Shown here one piece after another: positions 34,067 to 43,154 of a stretch of 64,000 bases of DNA. The DNA comes from Amnibacterium kyonggiense (GTDB lineage: Bacteria; Actinomycetota; Actinomycetes; Actinomycetales; Microbacteriaceae). Position 1 is the first letter of the stretch. Every line of letters begins with the position of its first letter. The notes under the pieces were generated by a model. The model had not been told where the DNA came from. It made no database searches and was given only the letters and a program-made list of their open reading frames with translations. The stretch is taken from positions 496,001-560,000 of the forward strand of contig NZ_SOAM01000003.1 in NCBI RefSeq assembly GCF_004364555.1, read 5' to 3'. The position numbers and the translations under genes are program-made.

Positions 34067-36208
34067 TCAGAGGACGATCTGGTGAACGTGTCCATCCACG
34101 CCGGTCACGACGATCCACGCTGAACCGGAGAGTCCGTTGTCGGCCCCTACCGCTCCGACAAAGTTATCGCTGCCGAATTCCGACCGCTTCGTCCACCCGT
34201 CCCAGGTCGAGCTTGAGGTGTGCCAGGTGTTCTGCCACAGGGTGTAATCGCCGGCACGTGCGAACAGATACACGCCGCCACCGGTCGCGAGCAGGGTCGG
34301 GCTTCCGCTAACGGTTCCGCCAACATCCGTCCAACTGCCCCATGTCCCCGCCGTTGAGCGGGTCCGCCACCAGACGGCGTCGTCAGGGGTTCGAACGGCG
34401 ACGTACGTTCCGTTGCTGTCGCTGACCGCGCTCGGCCGTCCGTAGATCGGCACCCCATTGGGGGCACCGATGCTGCTCCAACTCGACGAGTTGCTTCGCG
34501 TCCAGACCGAACCGTCGGCGCCGCGCGCGAACAGCGACCACGATGTCGGCCCACCGAAGGCGACTGTGGGAGCGTCAGTGATCGTCCCTCCGAGGCTGGT
34601 CCAGGATCCCCAACTCGCTCCGTCGTAGGTGCGCTGGTAGACGGCGTTGTCCGAACCACGGACAAAGAGGTCGATGCGTCCGCCGGAGGATCCGTACGCT
34701 GCCGGCTGCCCCAAGATCTGACCGGAGACCGGACCACCGAGACTGGTCCAGGTGGTTCCCCAACTGGAGCCGGTGCGGACGTTCGTCCACAGCGCTCCGT
34801 CAGCGCCACGGACGAATCCGGTGGCGTGGAAGTCGTCGGTCCGGACGATTGCGGGGCTTGCGGAGGCTGTGCCGCCAAGACTGGCGCCGGGCACGGAGTC
34901 CGTGCCCGTGAGCTTGAGGAATGCGGTTCCGTGGGCGGGGACAGTGGTCGTGTACGAGCCGGTCGTGGTTCCAAGCGACGTCTGTGCCAGCAGGTCGGTC
35001 AGCGTCACGTTGCCGGTCAGCCCTGCGTCAGCGAAGCTGACGGTCATCGACGCCGCCGCGCTCGTCCTGTTGAGCAGCACGACTGCTCTCTGACCTGAGC
35101 CCGAGAGCACCTTGCTGTACACAGTCCCGGCTGCGGGGTTCGCGACGGCGACTCCCTGCTCGGCCAGCGGATCCTGATCCACGCTGACGATTGCGGGGTT
35201 CGTCAGGACGTTCACCATCGATGTCGGAAGCGTTCGCGGATCGGAGCCGATCACCAGCGGTGATGCCATCTCCGCCCAGAGCACAACCTGACTGGTCGAC
35301 TCGGTCTGGCTCAACTCGAAACCTCCGTTGAGAGGCCGCATCGGGACCAGGTTGTCTGGATCGTTGAAGTGACCGGGTCCGTTCGCTTCCGGATGCGCTT
35401 CATTGTCGTCGAGATTTCTCAGCACATTGGACCACTCGCCAGTGCTCGGTGTTCCCAAAGCGATATCGGTGTCGGTACGCCAGGAATCGGCGATCGTCGG
35501 TCCATAGCTGTAGGCATTGCCAGCCAGCTGCGTCGACTTGTATTGCGATCCCCACGCTGCAGTCACCGGGTCGCAGAGATTCAGCAGCATCGCTCGGCCG
35601 CTCGCCGCTATCGCCGCACTGAACTGGGTGTAGACCGTTTTCGGGTCGAGATTCTGCGCGATCCCACAAAGGAAATCCACCTTGACTGCGTCGATACCCC
35701 ACGCCGCGAACTGATCTGCGTCCGTGCCGTAGTGACCACCGCTGCCGAGCCCGCAATAGTTGGGGTCGTACGATCCCGCGTCCGTGTAGATTCCGAGTTT
35801 CAGTCCCCGAGCATGGACATAGGAAGCGAGTGCAGCGATGCCGTCAGGAAACCGGCTCGCATCGGGTTGAAGTTCACCTGTGGTCGAATTACGGGGGGTG
35901 GACGATTGCCAGCCGCCGTCGAGCCACACATAGTTGTAGCCTGCGGCCGCAAGTCCGCTGCTGACGAGGTAGTCCGCCACGCTCTTGACGGAGGATTCAT
36001 TAAATCCACTGCCTCCACCGAGACCGTAGTAGCTGTTCCATCCCATTGTGGGCGTGCGCGCCAGACCGCTGTTGTAGTAGCTAGGTGCACCCTGATCATC
36101 TCCTGCCCAGGCAGGGAGTGCAGTGGCGATCATCATCGTCGCAGTCGCGGCGGAGATCGCCACCAGGACCTTCGTCAGCCGGTTGAGCCGCAATACCGAA
36201 GCTCTCAT
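34067..36208 (-). CDS. Secreted GH27 alpha-galactosidase with C-terminal propeller domain
   Basis: Residues 1-35 are a signal peptide ending ALPAWA. The GH27 barrel follows: GLARTPTMGWNSY, YVWLDGGW, nucleophile D178 in VKVDFLC and predicted acid/base D248 in SWRTDTDIA. A beta-sandwich comes next (to about 440). The last ~270 residues are a repeat domain with recurring SWGSWTSLGG and LFVRGSDNAVYQRTYDG-like units, as in tectonin/PLL-type propellers that may bind polysaccharide. The enzyme should release galactose from raffinose-type sugars or galactomannan outside the cell, feeding the importer at 40-43 kb. The gene has visibly more A/T-ending codons than its chromosomal neighbours. Confidence 0.9.
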   Translation of the reverse strand: MRASVLRLNRLTKVLVAISAATATMMIATALPAWAGDDQGAPSYYNSGLARTPTMGWNSYYGLGGGSGFNESSVKSVADYLVSSGLAAAGYNYVWLDGGWQSSTPRNSTTGELQPDASRFPDGIAALASYVHARGLKLGIYTDAGSYDPNYCGLGSGGHYGTDADQFAAWGIDAVKVDFLCGIAQNLDPKTVYTQFSAAIAASGRAMLLNLCDPVTAAWGSQYKSTQLAGNAYSYGPTIADSWRTDTDIALGTPSTGEWSNVLRNLDDNEAHPEANGPGHFNDPDNLVPMRPLNGGFELSQTESTSQVVLWAEMASPLVIGSDPRTLPTSMVNVLTNPAIVSVDQDPLAEQGVAVANPAAGTVYSKVLSGSGQRAVVLLNRTSAAASMTVSFADAGLTGNVTLTDLLAQTSLGTTTGSYTTTVPAHGTAFLKLTGTDSVPGASLGGTASASPAIVRTDDFHATGFVRGADGALWTNVRTGSSWGTTWTSLGGPVSGQILGQPAAYGSSGGRIDLFVRGSDNAVYQRTYDGASWGSWTSLGGTITDAPTVAFGGPTSWSLFARGADGSVWTRSNSSSWSSIGAPNGVPIYGRPSAVSDSNGTYVAVRTPDDAVWWRTRSTAGTWGSWTDVGGTVSGSPTLLATGGGVYLFARAGDYTLWQNTWHTSSSTWDGWTKRSEFGSDNFVGAVGADNGLSGSAWIVVTGVDGHVHQIVL

Positions 36209-36541
36209 GCGAGACCTTTCTTGATCTCATCGTTGATGAGGCCAAGGCCGGCCGAGCCGGGTGGCTGCTGCTCGGCCCTGAGCGAGGTCACGGTACGTCT
36301 GTCGTCGTCAGCGAATTAGCACGTCTCGGTCTCAAACCTGGACGATCCCCTCACCACCTCGACGAAGGGCTCGGGCATGAGCCGCCCTCGAATGCCATGA
36401 GCACCAGTCACGCGAGAGACCGGACCTCCTTTGACGCCGCGCCATCTGCGCCAGTGGCCAGCCGCGGCGTGAAAGCGCGTTCACTCCGTCGTCCCTCGAG
36501 CCGCGCTGGACACCCGCCTGAACCTGACGCACAGTCGGGGC
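36209..36541. promoter_or_regulatory. Divergent control region between GH27 and the first AraC gene
   Basis: This 333-base region separates two outward-reading genes and must contain both promoters. A perfect small dyad CTCATC-GTT-GATGAG (36226-36240) lies 18 bases before the GH27 start codon, in its leader. It could be an operator or leader hairpin. No clear direct repeats of AraC type were found by eye. Confidence 0.5.
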
Positions 36542-37408
36542 GTGCTCATCCCAGATGGCTTCCCTGGACAACGCATGCTCGTTCTCCCCCGACCGCGCGT
36601 TCAGGAGTTCCTCGCACAGCCCGGCACCACGGGCTTGCTCGTGACCGATAGCGGCTTCTTTCCTCGCGCTGATTCGCACGGGCGCCGCCGATCGACCCCG
36701 ATCTCGCAAGGAGTCGTGATCGCCTGCGTCGACGGAGTCGGCTGGTGCGAAACCGAAAGTGGACGGTTTCCCGTCCAGAAGGGGCAGGTGATGGTCCTAC
36801 CGCCTGGCTCCCCTCACTCCTACGGCGCGGACGGACTCCATCCGTGGACCTTATGGTGGTTCCACGTCGCCGGCCCCGCGGTAGACCGTTTTTTCGCGGC
36901 GTCCGGATTGACGCCGGAGAATCCGGTGCGCCGACCACGTGACCTGTATCCGGTCGTCGCTCTCATGTCCGAAGTGTTGACGTGGATGGAGCGAGACAGC
37001 ACAACCACGAGTTTGAACGCCGCCGCTGGCGCTGCCTGGCATGCACTCACGCTGCTCGCGTCCGACCGATCTCGCGAGACCGACTCGAAGGATGTCATCG
37101 AACACACAACCGAATATTTGCGCAACCACTTGGCCGATCATGTTTCAATCCGAGAGCTCGCCTCGTTGGCCTCGCTCAGTCCGTCTCGTTTCAGCGCGCT
37201 CTTCAAGCGTCAGATCGGATATTCGGTCGTTCAATATCACACCCTGCTCCGGATGGCCCGCGCGAGAGAGTTGCTCGACACCACCTCCCGCCCGGTGGCC
37301 ACTATCGCAGCAGAGGTCGGGTACGTCGATTCATTCTACTTTGCTCGACAATTCAAGAAAGTCCACGGGATGACAGCAAGGCAGTACCGCGCACAGCGGA
37401 AAGGGTGA
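36542..37408 (+). CDS. AraC-family regulator (first of two paralogues)
   Basis: The 288-residue protein has an N-terminal cupin sensor (VIACVDGVGWCETESGRFPVQKGQVMVLPPGSPHSYGADG) and a C-terminal double helix-turn-helix (SIRELASLASLSPSRFSALFKRQIGYSVVQYH, VATIAAEVGYVDSFYFARQFKKVHGMTARQYR). It is paralogous to the protein encoded at 37694: both begin with a GFPGQR motif. It is divergent to the GH27 gene, so a role as an alpha-galactoside-responsive activator is likely. Start is GTG 36542. Confidence 0.88.
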   Translation: MLIPDGFPGQRMLVLPRPRVQEFLAQPGTTGLLVTDSGFFPRADSHGRRRSTPISQGVVIACVDGVGWCETESGRFPVQKGQVMVLPPGSPHSYGADGLHPWTLWWFHVAGPAVDRFFAASGLTPENPVRRPRDLYPVVALMSEVLTWMERDSTTTSLNAAAGAAWHALTLLASDRSRETDSKDVIEHTTEYLRNHLADHVSIRELASLASLSPSRFSALFKRQIGYSVVQYHTLLRMARARELLDTTSRPVATIAAEVGYVDSFYFARQFKKVHGMTARQYRAQRKG

Positions 37409-37620
37409 CGGCAAGGAGCTTGACTGCAACAGCAAGCACGATTTGGCCGGAGAAACGACCGTCTGGTAACTCTTCTCTGCCAAAATGCACCTTGGGCGCG
37501 TCGCCCGCTCTGAAGCTGCATCAAATGCATCTGTTTCTCGGATCTGACGCCGCCGGCCACGTCCGCGGCAGGGATCGTCGTGCCGGGATGCGCAGCTGTG
37601 TCATGCGCGGTGTCGCGAGT

Positions 37621-37638
37621 GCTGCCCGTCAGGGCAGC
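37621..37638. terminator. Hairpin between the convergent AraC genes
   Basis: GCTGCCC-GTCA-GGGCAGC is a perfect 7-bp stem in the 285-base gap where the two AraC genes converge. It could stop transcription from both sides. The gap holds no gene that I can support. Confidence 0.45.
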
Positions 37639-37693
37639 GCGGATCCGATCGCATGATCCAAGACGCGATTTGCCCGCACCGGGCGCTGACCGG

Positions 37694-38596
37694 CTACTCC
37701 GACGCCGTGGACTCGGATCCGACCGCCTCGTCCAGCCGCCCCCGCGCACGAAAGGCCCGTGGAGAAGTCCCGTTTACGGCATGGAACTGACGCGAGAAGT
37801 AGAAGGCGTCTGCATAGCCGACGCGCTCCGCGATTTCAGCGACGGTGAGGTCCGTCGTCATCAGGAGTTCTCGGGCTCGAGCGCTGCGCAGCCGCTTGAC
37901 ATACTCCATGACGGGGACCCCGGTCGCTCGGCGGAAAACGGCAGAGAAATGGGATGCGCTGAGGCCGACCCTCCGAGCAAGGGCCCCAACGGTGTGCGGT
38001 GCGGTGAGGTTCGATCGGATGTGATCCTGCACGGCGCGGATGCGGTCACCGTCGGATCCCGGCCCCCTACGGCGCTCAGCAGCCAGGTTGGCGAGCATGG
38101 TCCACGCCGATCCCGCGGCGGCGTACAGGGTAGGGATCGTCTCGTCCCGTTCGAGCACGGCGACCACACCTTCGATGGCCGCCGCGGCACTCGCGGGCTC
38201 GCGGAGCCGGAGGACAGGAGCTGACGCAACGCCGATGGCTTCGACCAGTTCGCGACTGTCCGCGCCCGCGACGTGCATCCACCAGATGCTCCAGGGGTCG
38301 AGCACATCGGCGACGTAGCTGTGCCGCGTGCCAGAGGGCAGCACGATCGCGTCCCCTGCTGAGGCGCGATGCGCGACGCCCGCGACCGTCACGACGCCCG
38401 ATCCGGCCGTGCACACCATGACGATCGATTCGGGTGCCCCGAGCGGCCGGACCCGACCGTGCGCTGCGGCGTGCGGGAAATAGCCGGCGTCCGTGACGAG
38501 CAGGCGTCGCGTCACCGGCTCTCGGAGGGCCGACTCGACGAGCGGCCGGGGCAGTACGCGGAACCGCTGACCGGGGAAGCCGTCGCGCACGAGCAT
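37694..38596 (-). CDS. AraC-family regulator (second paralogue)
   Basis: The 300-residue protein has the same layout as the one encoded at 36542: a cupin sensor (VMVCTAGSGVVTVAGVAHRASAGDAIVLPSGTRHSYVAD) and the AraC DNA-binding domain (TVGALARRVGLSASHFSAVFRRATGVPVMEYVKRL, VAEIAERVGYADAFYFSRQFHAVNGTSPRAFR). It is divergent to the long sugar operon starting at 38689 and probably controls it. Its GC-rich codons look more chromosome-like than those of the first paralogue. Confidence 0.88.
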   Translation of the reverse strand: MLVRDGFPGQRFRVLPRPLVESALREPVTRRLLVTDAGYFPHAAAHGRVRPLGAPESIVMVCTAGSGVVTVAGVAHRASAGDAIVLPSGTRHSYVADVLDPWSIWWMHVAGADSRELVEAIGVASAPVLRLREPASAAAAIEGVVAVLERDETIPTLYAAAGSAWTMLANLAAERRRGPGSDGDRIRAVQDHIRSNLTAPHTVGALARRVGLSASHFSAVFRRATGVPVMEYVKRLRSARARELLMTTDLTVAEIAERVGYADAFYFSRQFHAVNGTSPRAFRARGRLDEAVGSESTASE

Positions 38597-38652
38597 GCAC
38601 GGAGGCTATGTCCCGGTCAGAGGATCGTCCAGGTCTTCCGTCGAATCCGCCA

Positions 38653-38682
38653 TTCAGAGGCGCCTCAGCGCCTTCCTACGAT
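38653..38682 (+). promoter_or_regulatory. Probable leaderless promoter of the sugar operon
   Basis: TTCAGA (38653-38658), an 18-base spacer and TACGAT (38677-38682) form a plausible sigma-70-type promoter. The -10 box ends six bases before ATG 38689, which has no Shine-Dalgarno, so transcription would start at or next to the start codon. Confidence 0.5.
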
Positions 38683-38688
38683 GCCGTC

Positions 38689-40005
38689 ATGCTCGATGAC
38701 GAGAATGCTCCTCCGGTCTATCGACCTGTGCCGATCCCGGCAGCCGCGCCGGCCCGGCTGACGATCTGCCTTTGGGACTTCTCCTGGTACGTCCGGACCG
38801 GGGCGGGCGAGCCGTTCGAGGACCTGGATCGCGCTGCAGCCGACACCGCCGAGCGGGGCTACAACACGGTCCGCATCTGCGCGATGCCGTTCCTTCTGTT
38901 CGGCTCAGGGCTCGACGCGAGCACAGTGAAGCTTGACCGCCTCGGCGGTGAGTACGCGCAGCGCGTCCGCTGGTACGACGTGAAGTCGCCGACGACCTTC
39001 GACGGTCGGCAGCAGCTGCTCGACCTCTTCGCGGCCTGCCGGGCGCATGGACTCTTCGTGATCCTGTCCAGTTGGGAGTACCAGCAGTCATCGTCCTTCT
39101 CGACCACGCCGGACTGGTGGCAGGCTCTCGAGGCTGTCGCCCCCGACGACCGCCCGGTCGCCCTCGCCGAGGCCCTGTCCGGACTGATCGACTTCGTCGA
39201 GGAGCACGGCTTCGGCGACCTGATCGCTTTCACCGAGCTGCACAACGAGGTCCACACCGGGCACCTCGCGGACGGACTGCCCGACTGGCGCACCCACGAC
39301 GCGGAAGCGGTCGTCGCGCTCAGGCCCCGACTGAGTCGCGGGCTCCGTCGGTTCCACGAGCTGCAGCCCAGTCGACCGGTGACCGTCAACTACTCGAGGG
39401 TGCCGGTTGCCGCGATGCGGGCGATCCCGAGCGAGATCGATGTCGCCGTGTTCCATCCGTACGTCTACGGCGTCCTTGACGAGACGACCGAGGCCTTCGA
39501 CCTCCGCGGCAGCCTCACCGACTTTCCGCGTGCCGCCGTCGACGCCGCCGGGATCCTCCGAGCGGGCGCACCGGACGCGGTGAGCTGGGTGCTGCCCGAG
39601 GACACCGGCTGGAAGATGGACGCGACCATCGTCGGCAAACCGGAGATCTTCCTGCACGACTGGGTCGACGCCGCTGCCTTCGACCGCTTCCTCTACGAGC
39701 GCTACTCGCTGCACCGGATCGAGATGGAGCGCGTCCTCCGCATCTGGCTCGACGTCGCCGCTGACTTCGCGGCCGCGCGCGGCATCCCGCTCGTCTTCGG
39801 CGAAGGGTGGATCGGCTACACCCCGCTCTTCGGGAACTTCGAGGAAGGGCCGGTCGGCGCGGAGTTCTGCCGCCTCGCGGTCCGTGAGTCGAAGCGCGTC
39901 GGAGCGCTGGGCACGATCGTCTGCTCGAACGCAGCTCCGCACCACCCGATGTGGTCCGACGTGGACCTCCAACGCGACTGCAACGCCTTGTTCCTCTCCA
40001 CCTGA
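38689..40005 (+). CDS. Cellulase-like glycosidase (clan GH-A type), substrate unknown
   Basis: The 438-residue protein looks like a TIM-barrel glycosidase of the cellulase-like group: LTICLWDFSWYVRTGAGEPFEDLDRAA, GLFVILSSWEYQQSSSF, an acid/base-like AFTELHNEVH (Glu of NE) and a late LVFGEGWIGYTPL with a possible nucleophile Glu. No signal peptide is present, so it acts in the cytoplasm. It is the first gene of the operon with the ABC importer and the GH36 enzyme and may remove a further sugar from imported oligosaccharides. ATG 38689 is preferred to ATG 38608, which lies only 12 bases from the divergent AraC start. Confidence 0.65.
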   Translation: MLDDENAPPVYRPVPIPAAAPARLTICLWDFSWYVRTGAGEPFEDLDRAAADTAERGYNTVRICAMPFLLFGSGLDASTVKLDRLGGEYAQRVRWYDVKSPTTFDGRQQLLDLFAACRAHGLFVILSSWEYQQSSSFSTTPDWWQALEAVAPDDRPVALAEALSGLIDFVEEHGFGDLIAFTELHNEVHTGHLADGLPDWRTHDAEAVVALRPRLSRGLRRFHELQPSRPVTVNYSRVPVAAMRAIPSEIDVAVFHPYVYGVLDETTEAFDLRGSLTDFPRAAVDAAGILRAGAPDAVSWVLPEDTGWKMDATIVGKPEIFLHDWVDAAAFDRFLYERYSLHRIEMERVLRIWLDVAADFAAARGIPLVFGEGWIGYTPLFGNFEEGPVGAEFCRLAVRESKRVGALGTIVCSNAAPHHPMWSDVDLQRDCNALFLST

Positions 40006-40043
40006 CCCCGCACCACACATCACAGCCGTCGCACCGTCGACGG

Positions 40044-40063
40044 ATATGTCGAGGAGGACATAT
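40044..40063 (+). promoter_or_regulatory. Hairpin holding the Shine-Dalgarno of the second binding-protein gene
   Basis: ATATGTC-GAGGAG-GACATAT is a perfect 7-bp stem whose loop is the Shine-Dalgarno itself and whose right arm runs into the ATG (40062). It could modulate translation of the most abundant protein of the operon. Confidence 0.5.
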
Positions 40064-41345
40064 GACCGCCAACGCCTTCACCCGCAGGAGCCTGCTCTCC
40101 GGCGCGCTCGCCGTCTCCGGCGCCGCCCTGCTCAGCTCGTGCGCCACATCCGGGTCGACGACCGCCGCAGGCGGCGGCGGAAACGGAGCGATCACGCTCC
40201 AGTCGTCGCTCTCCGACCCGGCGCCGAAAGCCGCACTGACCAAGCTCGTTGCCGACTACAAGAGCGGCAAGGTCACCCTCAACACGGTTGCCATCGAACA
40301 GTTCCGGGCACAGCTGTCGACGTACCTCAGCTCGAGCAACCCGCCCGACGTCCTCACCTGGTACGCGGGTTCCGTCGCACGCGACTACGCATCAAAGGGC
40401 TACCTGCTCGACCTCTCCGACCTCTGGGAGGGCAACGGCGCCGCGGCGAACTACTCGGCTGCGCTGAAGGACCTCTCCACCGGCTCCGACGGCAAGCAGA
40501 TTTTCCTTCCGACGAACTACTACTGGTGGAGCGTCTTCTTCCTGAAGTCGAAGTTCCAGAAGTGGGGCGTCTCCGTCCCGACCACCTGGGACGAGTTCAT
40601 CTCGCTCTGCGAGAAGTTGAAGGGGATGGGCGTCAATCCGCTCGCCAACGGCATCGGCTCGACGCCGTGGATGGCGTCCGGCTGGTTCGACATCCTCGAC
40701 CTCCGAATCAATGGCGCGGACTTTCACAAGGAACTGCTGGCGGGGAAGCACTCGTTCGACAGCACCGAGGTGAAGAAGGTGATGTCGTACTACGACCAGC
40801 TCATCCCGTTCTTCGACCCCAACATGACGTCCTACGCGTGGCAGGACGCAGTCACCCCGCTCGTGCAGGGCAAGGACGCGATGTACCTGACGGGCGCATT
40901 CATCAGTCAGAACATCACCGAGAATCCGGACGACCTCGACTTCTTCACGGTGCCGGTGATCGATCAGTCCATCCCGAGGGCGGAGGAGGCCCCGACGGAC
41001 GGCTACTTCGCGAGCGCGAAGACGAAAGACGCGAAGGCCACGAAGAAGTTCCTGGCCTATCTCGCGTCCGGCCAGTCGCAGCAGGCGTACATCGAGGCAT
41101 CGAAGTCATCGAACCTGCCGACCTCGTCCGACGTCGACACGTCGAAGTTCTCCCCGCTCGTTCAAAAGGGGCTGAAGATGCTCGGCGAGACGAAGCAGAT
41201 CACGCAGTTCTTCAACCGCGACTCGTCGGACGCGCTCCAGACCACCGCTGACACCGCGCTGACGCAGTTCCTCGCCAAGCCGAAGCAGGTCGACAGCATT
41301 CTGAAGACCTGGCAGAGCGCCGCTCAGCGCGTCTTCGACGCATGA
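40062..41345 (+). CDS. Sugar ABC transporter substrate-binding lipoprotein (island copy)
   Basis: ATG 40062 opens a twin-arginine-like lipoprotein signal (TRRSLLSGALAVSGAALLSSC). The 427-residue protein is a cluster-B oligosaccharide-binding protein: PPDVLTWYAGSVARDYASKG, FLPTNYYWWSVFFLKSKFQKWGVSVPTTWDEF, GKDAMYLTGAFI. The flanking alpha-galactosidases suggest raffinose, melibiose or related sugars. The next permease gene overlaps its stop by four bases. Confidence 0.88.
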   Translation: MTANAFTRRSLLSGALAVSGAALLSSCATSGSTTAAGGGGNGAITLQSSLSDPAPKAALTKLVADYKSGKVTLNTVAIEQFRAQLSTYLSSSNPPDVLTWYAGSVARDYASKGYLLDLSDLWEGNGAAANYSAALKDLSTGSDGKQIFLPTNYYWWSVFFLKSKFQKWGVSVPTTWDEFISLCEKLKGMGVNPLANGIGSTPWMASGWFDILDLRINGADFHKELLAGKHSFDSTEVKKVMSYYDQLIPFFDPNMTSYAWQDAVTPLVQGKDAMYLTGAFISQNITENPDDLDFFTVPVIDQSIPRAEEAPTDGYFASAKTKDAKATKKFLAYLASGQSQQAYIEASKSSNLPTSSDVDTSKFSPLVQKGLKMLGETKQITQFFNRDSSDALQTTADTALTQFLAKPKQVDSILKTWQSAAQRVFDA

Positions 41346-42274
41346 CGGCGACCCTCGGCGCCGCGACGACGACCGGCGCGACGACCCGTCTTCCGCGGCG
41401 CCGAGGGCGGCTCAAGCGGGTGCCGCCGGTCATCTGGGCGTTCCTGATCCTGCCCTTCGCCTTTGAGATCGCACTGGTCTTCTGGCCGGCCGTCAACAGC
41501 TTCTACATCGCGCTCACGAAGTGGAACGGCGCCGGAGCGCCCGAGTTCATCGGCCTGAAGAACTTCGCGAACCTGGCGACCGACCCCGTCTTCGGGCAGG
41601 CGCTCGGCAACACCGTGATCTGGATGGTCGGCTTCGGCGGCGCCTCGATCGTGATCGGGCTCTGCCTCGCGGTCGCGCTGAACAAACCACGTCGGTTCGT
41701 CGGCCTCTACCGCGGCGCCATCTACCTGCCGATGGTCTTCTCACTCGCCGTGACGGGACTGTTCTGGCGCCTCCTCTACCAGCCGGAGGGCGCCGTCAAC
41801 ACGGTCCTCGGCAGCATCGGTCTTGGCTCACTCGAGCAGCAATGGCTCGCCGACCCGAACACCGCGCTGTACGCGGTGCTCATCGCCGCTGTCTGGCGCC
41901 AGTGCGGCTACATCATGGTGCTCTACTTGGCGGGATTGAAGGGAATCGATCCCACGCTGGAGGAGGCCGCCGCAGTGGACGGCGCCACCCGCTGGCAGCG
42001 GTTCTGGCGGATCGTCATGCCGCAGCTGCGCGGCGTGAACACAGTCGTGATCGCCGTCACAGTCATCGATTCGCTGCGCACCTTCGACATCGTCTGGGCG
42101 ATGACCCGAGGCGGCCCCTACAACTCGACCCAACTGCTTTCGACCTACATGTACCAGACGAGCTTCAGCACCGTCGACCTCGGCTACGGCTCCGCGATCG
42201 CAGTCGTCATCTTCCTACTCGCCGTCGTCTTCATCATCGGCTACCTCGTGCGCGCCTCACGGGAGGAGGACTGA
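41342..42274 (+). CDS. Sugar ABC transporter permease (MalF type, island copy)
   Basis: ATG 41342 overlaps the previous stop (ATGA). The 310-residue protein has six predicted helices and the EAA motif EEAAAVDGATRWQRFWRIVMPQL for docking of the ATPase. It pairs with the MalG-type permease encoded one base further on. No ATP-binding subunit is encoded in the island, so it must borrow a chromosomal one such as MsiK. Confidence 0.9.
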   Translation: MTATLGAATTTGATTRLPRRRGRLKRVPPVIWAFLILPFAFEIALVFWPAVNSFYIALTKWNGAGAPEFIGLKNFANLATDPVFGQALGNTVIWMVGFGGASIVIGLCLAVALNKPRRFVGLYRGAIYLPMVFSLAVTGLFWRLLYQPEGAVNTVLGSIGLGSLEQQWLADPNTALYAVLIAAVWRQCGYIMVLYLAGLKGIDPTLEEAAAVDGATRWQRFWRIVMPQLRGVNTVVIAVTVIDSLRTFDIVWAMTRGGPYNSTQLLSTYMYQTSFSTVDLGYGSAIAVVIFLLAVVFIIGYLVRASREED

Positions 42275-42275
42275 C

Positions 42276-43154
42276 ATGACCGCCATCGACTCCCCCTCCC
42301 ACGTCAGCGCCCAGGTGCCCGCGCCGCGTCGCCGCCGCGGCCTGCGCGGCATCGGGTTCCACCTCGTCATGGCACCACTCAGCGCCTTGTGGATCGCACC
42401 GATGGTGTTCGTCGTCCTCGTCGCATTCCGATCCTTCGCCGACATCACCTCGAACGGGCTGGGCGCCCTCCCGGCATCTTTCTCGTTCGACGGATTCACC
42501 ACGGTCTTCACCCAGGCGCTCGCTGGCGGCGCGCTGATCAACAGCGCGGTGATCACGGCCTTCACGGTCTTCTTCTCGCTGCTGCTCGCCTCGTGGGCGG
42601 CCTTCGCGCTCAGCCGGTACGAGATCCCCTTCCGCCGAGGACTGCTGCTGACCATGCTCGCCGGCAACCTGCTGCCACCGCAGATCCTGCTGATCCCGGT
42701 CGCGCGGATCTGCGACAGCCTCGGCATCGCCGACACCCTGTTCGCGCTGATCCTCGTGCAGACCGCGTTCGGCCTCGGGTTCTACACGTTCGTGCTGCAC
42801 GGGTTCATGCGCTCGATTCCCGGCGAGATCTTCGAGGCCGCCAAGGTCGACGGCGCCGGTGAGATCCGGACGTACCTCCGCCTCGTGCTGCCGCTCTGCC
42901 GCCCCTCGCTCGCCGCGCTGGCGGCGCTCGCGACAACCTGGGTCTGGAACGACCTGCTGTGGGCGCTGACCGTCCTACGGACAGAGACGAAGTTCCCCAT
43001 CACGGCGGAGCTGCTCAACATCCAAGGCGGATTCGTCAGCCAATGGAACGTGGTGGCTGCCGGCGCCGTCATCGCCGCGCTACCCACCGCGGCGGTCTTC
43101 CTGATCGCGCAACGGCAGTTCGTGTCCGGTCTCACCCTCGGTTCGAACAAGTGA
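42276..43154 (+). CDS. Sugar ABC transporter permease (MalG type, island copy)
   Basis: The 292-residue protein has six predicted helices, the EAA loop EAAKVDGAGEIRTYLRLVLPLCRP, and typical late motifs (TTWVWNDLLWAL). Its stop overlaps the GTG of the GH36 gene by four bases, which links uptake and cleavage in one transcript. Confidence 0.9.
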   Translation: MTAIDSPSHVSAQVPAPRRRRGLRGIGFHLVMAPLSALWIAPMVFVVLVAFRSFADITSNGLGALPASFSFDGFTTVFTQALAGGALINSAVITAFTVFFSLLLASWAAFALSRYEIPFRRGLLLTMLAGNLLPPQILLIPVARICDSLGIADTLFALILVQTAFGLGFYTFVLHGFMRSIPGEIFEAAKVDGAGEIRTYLRLVLPLCRPSLAALAALATTWVWNDLLWALTVLRTETKFPITAELLNIQGGFVSQWNVVAAGAVIAALPTAAVFLIAQRQFVSGLTLGSNK

